NCBI GenBank assembly: GCA_938002965.1
Contig: CALKZY010000040.1
Span: forward strand, 1-41,644
Origin: an uncultured Acidimicrobiales bacterium
GTDB taxonomy: Bacteria; Actinomycetota; Acidimicrobiia; Acidimicrobiales; SZUA-35
DNA: 41,644 nt
Direction: 5' to 3'
Shown here: positions 21,161-28,049 of the stretch, one piece after another
Position numbering within the stretch: position 1 is the stretch's first letter
Layout: every line of letters begins with the position of its first letter
Made by a program: the position numbers and the translations under genes
Notes under the pieces: model-generated
What the model saw: only the letters and a program-made list of their open reading frames with translations
The model's database searches: none
Told to the model about the DNA's origin: nothing

Positions 21161-21626
21161 ACCGGTTCAAGCGTTTCTCGGGTTGGGTTCGAATCTAGGT
21201 GACAGACGGGCCACCCTGATCGAGGCCGTTGGGGAGGTCTATGAGGTTGTGGCTGTTTCCCCGCTATACGAGACCGAACCGGTCGGCGGGGTTGAACAAG
21301 ATGCTTTCTACAACATCGTGGTGGAGCTGGAAACCACTCGAACCCCCCTCGAACTACTTGACCTGTGTCATGAGTTGGAGCAGGCTCAGGGTCGCGTTCG
21401 AGATGTTCGCTGGGGTCCGCGAACCCTTGACGTCGACGTTCTGCTTTACGCCGATCAACGAGTCGATGAGCCGAACCTAACCGTGCCCCATCCGCGAATG
21501 GTTGAACGAAACTTTGTCATGGCCCCGCTGCTCGATCTGGCACCCGGTTTGATCGACAGTCCGCTGTTGGTCGGCTACGACCCCGAAACGGCGGTTGGAA
21601 CGGTCGCCAACATCGGCCCGCTCTAG
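21153..21626 (+). CDS. folK: HPPK, hydroxymethyl-dihydropterin pyrophosphokinase
   Basis: The 157-residue protein has the HPPK motifs in order: FLGLGSNLGDR (8-18), SPLYETEPVGG, the metal-binding GPRTLDVDVLLY and VPHPRMVERNFVMAPL. It transfers diphosphate from ATP to 6-hydroxymethyl-dihydropterin, giving the FolP substrate. GTG 21153 overlaps the folB stop. Together with folP and folB it completes the lower pterin branch; folE is not in the window. The next gene, rfbD, begins 42 bp later behind its own leader peptide. Confidence 0.95.
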   Translation: MAKPVQAFLGLGSNLGDRRATLIEAVGEVYEVVAVSPLYETEPVGGVEQDAFYNIVVELETTRTPLELLDLCHELEQAQGRVRDVRWGPRTLDVDVLLYADQRVDEPNLTVPHPRMVERNFVMAPLLDLAPGLIDSPLLVGYDPETAVGTVANIGPL

Positions 21627-21638
21627 CGGCAGCGGCTC

Positions 21639-21672
21639 TACGATCGAACCTATGAAGATGTCCAAACCATGA
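21639..21672 (+). promoter_or_regulatory. -10 box and six-codon leaderless leader peptide before rfbD
   Basis: TACGAT (21639-21644) is followed after 7 nt by ATG at 21652, which opens a six-codon frame reading MKMSKP and ending in TGA at 21670-21672. That stop overlaps the rfbD start codon as ATGA (21669-21672). The spacing matches the leaderless pattern of other genes here, so ribosomes could start on the leader and reinitiate on rfbD. Its translation is inferred. Confidence 0.4.
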
Positions 21673-22571
21673 GCCCATCGCTTCGAGTTCTGATTACCGG
21701 CGCTCGGGGGCAGGTTGGTGCCGAATTGGCCCGATGCTCCTGGCCGCAGGCCACCGAGCTGTTGCCGTTCGGCTCAGGCGACTTGGACATCACCGATCGA
21801 GAAGTCGTGCTGGCCCGAGTAGCCGAGCTGGCGCCCGACGTGATCGTCAACGCCGCTGCCTACACAGCGGTGGACAAGGCCGAGTCTGAGCCAGACAGAG
21901 CGATGGCGGTCAACGCCACCGGTGTTCGATACCTGGCCGAGGCGGCGGACTCCTGTGACGCCCTTTTGATCCACATCTCGACTGACTACGTGTTCGACGG
22001 AACGAAGACCGGTTGGTACGTCGAGTCCGATGAACGCAACCCCCTTGGCGTCTACGGAACAACAAAAAGCAAAGGTGAGGATGCCGCCCTGACCGCTGCT
22101 CGATCGTTGGTCCTTCGTACCGCATGGGTATATGGGGCACTCGGTTCGAACTTCGTTCGCACCATGCTTCGGTTGGCGTCGGAACGCGACGAACTCGGGG
22201 TGGTCGAAGATCAGGTCGGCTGCCCGACTGCCGCGGGCGACATTGCTCGGGCCATTGTCGGCCTGGTTGCGGCGACTGACGGTGGCCGTTCAGTAGAAGA
22301 GGACGCCCATGATCGGACCCGCCTGTTCCACCTCACCTCGCCAACCGACGTCAGTTGGTTCGAGTTCGCCAACCTGATCTTCAAGACTTCGAAGGGTGGG
22401 TTCGGTGGACAATGCCGCCCGCTGTCGAGCGACGAATATCCGACCCCGGCAGCACGCCCGGCTAACAGCCGGCTCGACAGTACGTTCCTGTTCGAGACCT
22501 TTGGCCTCCGCCTGCCGGAACTCAACGAGGCCCTCGGCCCAGTGGTGGCCGAGTTGGAGTCGGGTAGCTAA
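21669..22571 (+). CDS. rfbD: dTDP-4-dehydrorhamnose reductase
   Basis: The 300-residue protein is an extended SDR: TGARGQVG (10-17), NAAAYTAVDKAE (61-72), STDYVFDG (104-111), the catalytic Tyr129-x3-Lys133 in YGTTK and the C-terminal RPANSRLD. This set is characteristic of RfbD/RmlD, which reduces dTDP-4-keto-rhamnose to dTDP-L-rhamnose. rfbA, rfbB and rfbC are not in the window. The product probably feeds the polysaccharide locus starting 2.3 kb downstream, which has a WbbL-like glycosyltransferase. The ATG overlaps a possible leader peptide. Its stop overlaps that of the convergent MFS gene by 4 bp. Confidence 0.93.
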   Translation: MSPSLRVLITGARGQVGAELARCSWPQATELLPFGSGDLDITDREVVLARVAELAPDVIVNAAAYTAVDKAESEPDRAMAVNATGVRYLAEAADSCDALLIHISTDYVFDGTKTGWYVESDERNPLGVYGTTKSKGEDAALTAARSLVLRTAWVYGALGSNFVRTMLRLASERDELGVVEDQVGCPTAAGDIARAIVGLVAATDGGRSVEEDAHDRTRLFHLTSPTDVSWFEFANLIFKTSKGGFGGQCRPLSSDEYPTPAARPANSRLDSTFLFETFGLRLPELNEALGPVVAELESGS

Positions 22572-23791
22572 CTCCTTGGTTGCCCCACGGCGCCTGCGTG
22601 GCTGCCTTCAGCATCGGGGAGCAGAAAGAACGTGGCTGCTCCGAGGCTGGAAACCAAGCCGACGATGATCAGGGTAGGGGAGTAGCCCACGCGATCGATC
22701 AGGGCACCCGCGGTTGGGGGACCGATGAACCCGCCTACGCCGGCCGCTGTATACAGCGCTCCCAACATCCCGCCGAGGCCTACCGTTCCGAATAGTCGCG
22801 CTGCAACCACCGGTGACAGCGCGATAAATCCGCCGTAGGCAACGCCGAGCACGACGGCGAACAAGACCAATTGCCCGTACCGGTCGCCCGCCGTCAACCA
22901 AATGAGATAACTGGCGGCCATCACCGTGAGGGAGCCGTAGAAGAGCGACAGCGAGTCGAATCGGGTGGCCGCCGCTCCCAAGCCGAGCCTGCCGGCCACA
23001 GAGCACAGGCCGATAAGCCCGACGATTAACGAACCGGACCTGTCAATGCCCCGTTCGGCCACATAGTCGGCCATGAAGACGAACGGCACGAACAATCCCA
23101 TGGAGATGAAGAGCGTGGCGGTGTACAGAACAAGAAATGTCGGCGACGATCGTATTCGCGGTAGCAGCTGCCCGAATCCTGTTTCGCCGTCACCTGATAC
23201 CGGCTGAGATTGGGGCGGTCGTCGAGCCCCGATTGCGGCCAGGGTCAAGAGAACTGCAGCACCTGCGGCCATATACAAGTAGGCGGTCCGCCACCCGACA
23301 CCGGCGATCAGGCGCTCGGCCAGCGGGGCGACCACTAACGTTCCGGTTCCGATCCCGGCCACGGCGAATCCAACCGCTGTGCTTCGATACCGATCGAACC
23401 AGGCCCCGACGCAGGCCACCATCGGCACATAGCCGCAGGCCACGCCGATTCCCACACCCAATCCGTACGTCACGTATCCGACGACAATGGAGTCAACCTG
23501 TGAGGTCACCACCAGACCGACAACCATGGCAACAGCACCGAAGAGGAGAACCGGTCTTGGTCCGAACCGGTCGGCGGCGCTTCCGCTGAAAACTCCCAAG
23601 CCGAAGTACAGGAAGGTGGTCACCGCGAAAACTAGCGCAACGGTGCTTCGGTCTGCCCCGAACTCGTCGGCCATCGGTCGGAAAAACGCCCCGAAGCTGT
23701 ATGCCACCCCGAAAACGGTGAAGGTGGAGAGGAAGGTCGCAGCCGCCACCAGCCACCCGGTGGACGAATCGACCCCGCCGCCGCTTGTCAC
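22568..23791 (-). CDS. MFS transporter (monocarboxylate/oxalate-formate type)
   Basis: The 407-residue protein has 12 predicted membrane helices in two halves, with the MFS loop motif GSAADRFGPRPVL between helices 2 and 3. Features such as the N-terminal GWLVAAATFLSTFTVFGVAYSFGAFF resemble the SLC16-like monocarboxylate and oxalate-formate antiporter group, so an organic acid is the likely substrate. The GTG start lies 15 bp after the nadC stop on the same strand, suggesting co-transcription, but a link to NAD metabolism is speculative. The 3' end overlaps the convergent rfbD stop. Confidence 0.85.
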   Translation of the reverse strand: MTSGGGVDSSTGWLVAAATFLSTFTVFGVAYSFGAFFRPMADEFGADRSTVALVFAVTTFLYFGLGVFSGSAADRFGPRPVLLFGAVAMVVGLVVTSQVDSIVVGYVTYGLGVGIGVACGYVPMVACVGAWFDRYRSTAVGFAVAGIGTGTLVVAPLAERLIAGVGWRTAYLYMAAGAAVLLTLAAIGARRPPQSQPVSGDGETGFGQLLPRIRSSPTFLVLYTATLFISMGLFVPFVFMADYVAERGIDRSGSLIVGLIGLCSVAGRLGLGAAATRFDSLSLFYGSLTVMAASYLIWLTAGDRYGQLVLFAVVLGVAYGGFIALSPVVAARLFGTVGLGGMLGALYTAAGVGGFIGPPTAGALIDRVGYSPTLIIVGLVSSLGAATFFLLPDAEGSHAGAVGQPRS

Positions 23792-23806
23792 TGAGCTTGA
23801 TCCGGA

Positions 23807-24682
23807 TCAGTCACCGTCGGGGACGACATCAAGACCGATGTCGAGCACGGGAGCGGAGTTGGTGATGGACCCCGATGACACGAGGTCGACGCCGGTGTCG
23901 GCATAGCCATCCAATGTGTCGAGCGTGATGCCGCCGGATGCTTCCAGGAGCGGTCGGCGCCCGCCGGTTTCTTGAACCCACTGCTCAACCTTGGGTACAA
24001 GGATCTTAAGTTCGTCGGGGCTGAAGTTGTCCAGAAGGATGATGTCGGCACCGGCCTCCAACGCTTGGATCATCTGGTCTTCTCGATCGGCTTCGACGTG
24101 AACGGTGCGACCAGGCCAACGTCGTCGCGCTTCGTCGACGGCGGCGGCGATAGTGGTGCCGACCAGGTGGTTGTCTTTCAGCATGAGCCAGTCGGACAGG
24201 TTGCCGCGATGATTAGCCGCGCCGCCTGCTCGCACTGCCGCCTTCTGCAGCGAACGGTAGCCCGGAGTAGTTTTTCGGGTGTCCCAGACGGTCACCCGGC
24301 CGGCGGCCAGCTCAACCCACTTCGCCGCGTTGCTGGCCACACCCGAGAGATGGCTGAGGAAGTTGAGGGCGGTGCGCTCGGCGGTGAGCAGCGTGGCATA
24401 CGGACCCTTGGCCACTGCGATAATGTCGCCGGCCGCCAGGGGGTCTCCGTCGGTCATGTGCCAATCGATGCTCAGCGACGGGTCGATCGCCTGGAAGGTC
24501 TCGTGGACGCATCGGCAGCCGGCCAGTACGCCGGACTGGCGGGTATTGAAGTGGGCAGTCGCCATCTTCGCCGGGTCGATGAGCGACGAGGTGAGATCTC
24601 CGAATGGGGTGAGATCTTCGGCTAGAGCCCGCTCAACCAGGAATCGGATATCGGCCAGCGGTGGTTGCAGGTCGGTACGCAC
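23807..24682 (-). CDS. nadC: Quinolinate phosphoribosyltransferase (NadC)
   Basis: From GTG 24682 the protein has 291 residues, the usual NadC length. Visible signatures are the N-terminal VERALAEDLTPFGDLT, the DTRKTTPGYR segment with basic quinolinate-binding residues, VRAGGAANHR, LMLKDNH and HVEADREDQ, with the barrel continuing to LEASGGIT. It makes nicotinate mononucleotide from quinolinate and PRPP. A longer frame from ATG 24730 exists, but a TAGATT box 7 nt upstream of GTG 24682 decides for the shorter form. nadA and nadB are not in the window. The MFS gene follows 15 bp after the stop. Confidence 0.92.
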   Translation of the reverse strand: MRTDLQPPLADIRFLVERALAEDLTPFGDLTSSLIDPAKMATAHFNTRQSGVLAGCRCVHETFQAIDPSLSIDWHMTDGDPLAAGDIIAVAKGPYATLLTAERTALNFLSHLSGVASNAAKWVELAAGRVTVWDTRKTTPGYRSLQKAAVRAGGAANHRGNLSDWLMLKDNHLVGTTIAAAVDEARRRWPGRTVHVEADREDQMIQALEAGADIILLDNFSPDELKILVPKVEQWVQETGGRRPLLEASGGITLDTLDGYADTGVDLVSSGSITNSAPVLDIGLDVVPDGD

Positions 24683-24689
24683 GAGAGTC

Positions 24690-24695
24690 AATCTA
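24690..24695 (-). promoter_or_regulatory. Leaderless-type -10 box of nadC
   Basis: On the minus strand TAGATT is followed by 7 nt and the GTG at 24682. It fixes the nadC start and gives a protein of canonical length. Confidence 0.45.
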
Positions 24696-24856
24696 CGACG
24701 CTTGGTGCCTGGCCGCACGTCAAAGGCCATTGTGGCCAAGACGACACCCGGTCCCGATGAACGTGCGGCCCCCAGGGTGGTGGAGGTAAAGCCGTTCGAT
24801 CGAGCCGGGGTCGGGTGGTAGTGGTGCCCTATCGTTGACCGCCATTGACGGTCGCA

Positions 24857-24874
24857 TGACGGACGAGCCCGTCA
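24857..24874 (-). terminator. Hairpin at the end of the Alg14/Alg13-like gene
   Basis: TGACGG (24857-24862) pairs with CCGTCA (24869-24874), which includes the stop codon of the gene. A second small repeat (GACCG/CGGTC, 24837-24853) follows. Together they probably mark the end of the polysaccharide transcript before nadC. Confidence 0.4.
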
Positions 24875-25822
24875 GGCAATGGCAAGTTCGCGAGCCTGGC
24901 TGCCTTTGACCACCGAACGAGATGTGGCCAGGAGCAGGTCGTCGCACATGAGATCGTCGACCTTACGACTGACTGCCAGTCCGGAGTCGTCAAGTAGCTT
25001 GGCGATCTGGAATTGGTGGTCATCGACGTGCTCCCCGTGAGCCGCCTCACGCGGCACCAGCAGGGGGCACACCCCGGCACTTAGGCCCGTCAGTGCAATT
25101 CCGGTTCCGGCGTGAGCGACCAGCAGGTCGGCTTCGGCGATGCGGGCCCTCAGCTCGTGGTCGGGAATCATGCTCTCGGCATGAATGGGTAGACCCTCGA
25201 CGTTGGTCGATCCCGTCTGCCACGTGACCTCGATGTCATCGCTGAACATGTCGACCAGTCGCTCGACCAGGCGACGGAACCCGTAGGGGCGGATCGTGCC
25301 AAGGCTGACGACAACTTTGCGGACCTGACGGTTCGGTTTGCCCGCTGCCTGCGGGACGGCTTCAAATCCTTCGAAGACCGAACCGGCGAAGCCCCAACGT
25401 CCGTTCGCCCAACTCTCGTACTGGGTGTGGACCCTGACTCCGGGGCAGCGCTCGAGGACTCTACCGGTCAACGACGGTCCCATAACGCGGGTGGCACTTT
25501 CGATGTAGTGGGTGGGTACGCCGCGTATGCCGCTTTGCGGCAGGTAGGCCAAAGCGACTCCCGACCCGGTACTGATCATGGCTTCGGTCTTCTTGCCGAC
25601 GCCGATCTTGGGTGACATCAACGCGTTTCGAAACAGGTTTTTGTAGTCGCGAGGACCGACGTAGGGAACGTAGCTGACATCTTCGCCACCGAGGAGGGAT
25701 CGGGTTTGCGGAGTGTCAAAAGTTATCCAACGACGGTGTCCTGTATATGGCAAACGGTCCGCGAGCAGCTTCAATTGCTGCACGTGGCCTCCGCCTGATG
25801 CGACCAGAACGACTTCCCTCAT
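24872..25822 (-). CDS. Glycosyltransferase, Alg14-Alg13-like fusion
   Basis: The 316-residue protein starts like Alg14 (VASGGGHVQQL at 7-17, then GYxxGPRD-type region near 55-60) and ends like Alg13/GT28, with VAHAGTG (235-241) and a Glu/His-rich nucleotide-sugar site, EAAHGEHVDDHQ (259-270). In most organisms these two halves are separate subunits (Alg14/Alg13, or PssD/PssE in bacterial exopolysaccharide synthesis) that add GlcNAc or GlcA to a lipid-linked acceptor. Here they are one chain, as in some actinobacterial homologues. It likely acts at the inner face of the membrane as an early transferase. GGAGGG lies 3 nt from the ATG, and a TTGTCG/TAGACT promoter lies 100 bp upstream. Confidence 0.83.
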   Translation of the reverse strand: MREVVLVASGGGHVQQLKLLADRLPYTGHRRWITFDTPQTRSLLGGEDVSYVPYVGPRDYKNLFRNALMSPKIGVGKKTEAMISTGSGVALAYLPQSGIRGVPTHYIESATRVMGPSLTGRVLERCPGVRVHTQYESWANGRWGFAGSVFEGFEAVPQAAGKPNRQVRKVVVSLGTIRPYGFRRLVERLVDMFSDDIEVTWQTGSTNVEGLPIHAESMIPDHELRARIAEADLLVAHAGTGIALTGLSAGVCPLLVPREAAHGEHVDDHQFQIAKLLDDSGLAVSRKVDDLMCDDLLLATSRSVVKGSQARELAIA

Positions 25823-25921
25823 ATTCCCTCCGATATGTCACTACGAGCTGACCCTTTGGGAGCACACATTCCCATTTTGGTCTGGGCCGTAGGGCCTTAG
25901 TTGTAGGCGATTACCCCTATC

Positions 25922-25950
25922 AGTCTAGAAACAACGACATGATACGACAA
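25922..25950 (-). promoter_or_regulatory. Sigma-70 type promoter of the Alg14/Alg13-like gene
   Basis: On the minus strand a TTGTCG -35 (25945-25950) and a TAGACT -10 (25922-25927) are separated by exactly 17 bp. The transcript would have a leader of about 95 nt. It lies in the AT-rich 192-bp gap after the Wzz-like gene; the rest of the gap shows only a small TGGGA/TCCCA repeat (25857-25874). Confidence 0.5.
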
Positions 25951-26014
25951 GATGATGTGACCTTTGCCGGTATATTTGCCCATCTCAGGTTTCGAGTAGG
26001 TTTCGTACAAATTG

Positions 26015-26965
26015 CTACTTGGGCCTGTCTAGCTCGTGAAGCGAGATCTGAATGGTCTCAGAAGCGACTGAGGCCATTGTCGGCTCTGGCCTGACGGTTT
26101 CGCCATTGCCCTTAATGGCTGTTGGTGATTCCGACGTTTTCGAGCGGTCTTTCCTCACGACCTGCCGGTTGGAGTCAGGGTCGATCTCGTCGTCAACGTA
26201 GTCTCGGAGCCCGCCGGGTCCATCGGCAGACTCCTCGACCTGCGTGCGTTCCCGCCGTCTGGCTTGGTAGCGGCGGTACAGCTGGTAGAGGCCTTCGAAC
26301 AGGAACGCCGATGCGATGCTTAAGGCGACCCCGACTCCGGCCAGGCCGATCCGGGTCCGGTTTCTGCCACTGAAGTCGGCATCACTCACCGAAACGTCGT
26401 CGATCGGCTGGGCGGTGATGCGGTTGGTGAGCGGCGCTTCGAGTGCATTCTGCCGGTCTTCGAGATCGGTGCCGATTAGTCCCAGCAGGTAGGTCACGGT
26501 GTCGGCGGACAGATCGGGATCGGAGTCGATGGCTTCGGCGTTGATGATCGGGCTTCTCGACTCATTCCATACGTTGTAGACCGTGGTGAGGCCCCGGTCG
26601 TCGAGCTTGTTGGAGGTGGCAGAGTCGGTAAGTGACAGCGCCGTCACCTCGGCCACCGTAGACAGTGAGCCGCCCAGAAGGCTGAGTGGGTTGACGTCTT
26701 CGACGAACACTTCACCGGTTTCGAAGTCAATTGTTCGAAGCTCGTTTGGCCCGGTGAGCAGCATTGAAGCTTGAGCTGTGTACTCCGGTTGAATCGATGA
26801 TGTCAGCGAAATGGCAAAGTAGATTGAAGCTGCGACAAGTGGCAGAACCAGAGGGCTCCACCGCAGAACAATACGGGTAGCCCCGAGGACGCCAAGGGGC
26901 TTGGTTGGGGCGATGGGCGTGCTTAACGCCCAGCCTGTCTCGCTGGCAGAACCAACAGCTGTCAT
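26015..26965 (-). CDS. Wzz/YveK-like chain-length determinant protein
   Basis: The 316-residue protein has two membrane helices (about 36-56 and 205-227) enclosing a periplasmic region of about 150 residues, the plan of Wzz-family polysaccharide co-polymerases. The cytoplasmic C-terminal tail of about 85 residues is highly charged and lacks a Walker motif, so no tyrosine kinase domain is fused; a separate kinase would be needed for the BY-kinase system. It would set polymer length together with the Wzy-like protein of this locus. ATG 26965 is chosen over an upstream TTG; GAGGG lies 11 nt before it. It is divergent from the WbbL-like gene, with only 41 bp between starts. Confidence 0.75.
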   Translation of the reverse strand: MTAVGSASETGWALSTPIAPTKPLGVLGATRIVLRWSPLVLPLVAASIYFAISLTSSIQPEYTAQASMLLTGPNELRTIDFETGEVFVEDVNPLSLLGGSLSTVAEVTALSLTDSATSNKLDDRGLTTVYNVWNESRSPIINAEAIDSDPDLSADTVTYLLGLIGTDLEDRQNALEAPLTNRITAQPIDDVSVSDADFSGRNRTRIGLAGVGVALSIASAFLFEGLYQLYRRYQARRRERTQVEESADGPGGLRDYVDDEIDPDSNRQVVRKDRSKTSESPTAIKGNGETVRPEPTMASVASETIQISLHELDRPK

Positions 26966-27006
26966 TGAACGACCATCCCTCACAGACCGATACAAGGCGA
27001 ACCTCC

Positions 27007-28017
27007 ATGATAGATGTTGAAGACACTTCCAGGAAACCTACGCAGGTAGATGTCTTCATCGTGAACTGGAACACGGCAGAACTTCTATTGGCCTGTCTGG
27101 ACAGTTTGATGACGACCTCAGAGGCATCTGACCTGAACGTGATCGTCGTAGACAACGGCTCGGCGGACGACTCGGTGGAGCTCGTCGGCGAGCGGTTTCC
27201 CGACGTCCTAATTATTGAGAATGAAGACAATGCGGGTTTCGCTCGGGCTCACAATCAGGCGTTTGCAGCCTCGGCGTCACCGTATGTGTTATTGCTGAAC
27301 AGCGACGCCGAGGTTCCTTCTGGGACCATCGCTCATTGTCGGAATGTATTGGCCGCCGACGACGGTATCGGTGTCGTCGGCTGTGCCATTGTTAACCCCG
27401 ATGGTTCGCCGCAAAACAGCGTATTTCGCTTTCCGTCGCTTCGAGGTTTAGTCTCGACCTCGCTGATGCTGGCTCAGGCCTTTCCCGAAAGCGATGTCTT
27501 CAACTATGACCGATATGGCTCGGCGCTCCCGGACTCGTTATCCGACGTTGAGGTGGTCATGGGTAGCTTCTTGATGGTTCGCCGGGGTGATTTGGACGGT
27601 CGGCTACTCGACGACGGCTACTTCATGTACACCGAGGAGGCCGACCTGTGTCGGCGGATGATCGAGAATGATCTAAGGGTAGTTTTCGAACCGGCGGTTT
27701 CCATTACCCACGTCAAGGGCGGCAGTACACGCTCGCCGGCCCAGAAGGCCTGGTCGTACGAGGCAAAGCGTCGCTCGGTCTTGCGCTACCTGAGGAAGTG
27801 GCGCGGGCCATTGGTGGCCTATGGCGCCAATCTGCTTCTTCTGATTGACCTCGTGCCTCGGTCGATTGGCTGGCTGGCGTCCGACGGGCTGTCCGTGATG
27901 CGAAGGCGCCCGGCGGCCCACTTCCACAAGATCTCGATACTCGGCCTTCATCTGCGGGCCGCGGTTAGGCCATCAGCTATGGATCGCCGCTTCCACGGAC
28001 CGCCTGAGTCCATGTGA
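27007..28017 (+). CDS. GT2 glycosyltransferase, WbbL-like
   Basis: The 336-residue protein is a GT-A family 2 enzyme: VDVFIVNWNT (14-23), VVDNGSADDS (47-56), the NAGFARAHN segment (about 75-83), the metal-binding NSDAEV (98-103), GSFLMVRR and the acceptor-side DDGYFMYTEEADLCRR. The layout is that of WbbL-type rhamnosyltransferases; with rfbD upstream this suggests transfer of rhamnose to a growing polysaccharide unit, but donor sugar is inferred. Short hydrophobic stretches near 275-300 may attach it to the membrane. ATG 27007 has AAGG 9 nt upstream and a normal N terminus; the longer frame enters the divergent gene. It converges on the large secreted protein gene. Confidence 0.88.
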   Translation: MIDVEDTSRKPTQVDVFIVNWNTAELLLACLDSLMTTSEASDLNVIVVDNGSADDSVELVGERFPDVLIIENEDNAGFARAHNQAFAASASPYVLLLNSDAEVPSGTIAHCRNVLAADDGIGVVGCAIVNPDGSPQNSVFRFPSLRGLVSTSLMLAQAFPESDVFNYDRYGSALPDSLSDVEVVMGSFLMVRRGDLDGRLLDDGYFMYTEEADLCRRMIENDLRVVFEPAVSITHVKGGSTRSPAQKAWSYEAKRRSVLRYLRKWRGPLVAYGANLLLLIDLVPRSIGWLASDGLSVMRRRPAAHFHKISILGLHLRAAVRPSAMDRRFHGPPESM

Positions 28018-28049
28018 AGCAGCGTTCCTGCGATTGCAGCTTCGATTGG

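Noticed and set aside
28018..28049. Possible terminator between the WbbL-like and secreted protein genes
   Set aside because: Only a 5-bp GAAGC/GCTTC pairing with a large loop can be drawn, which is too weak to call.
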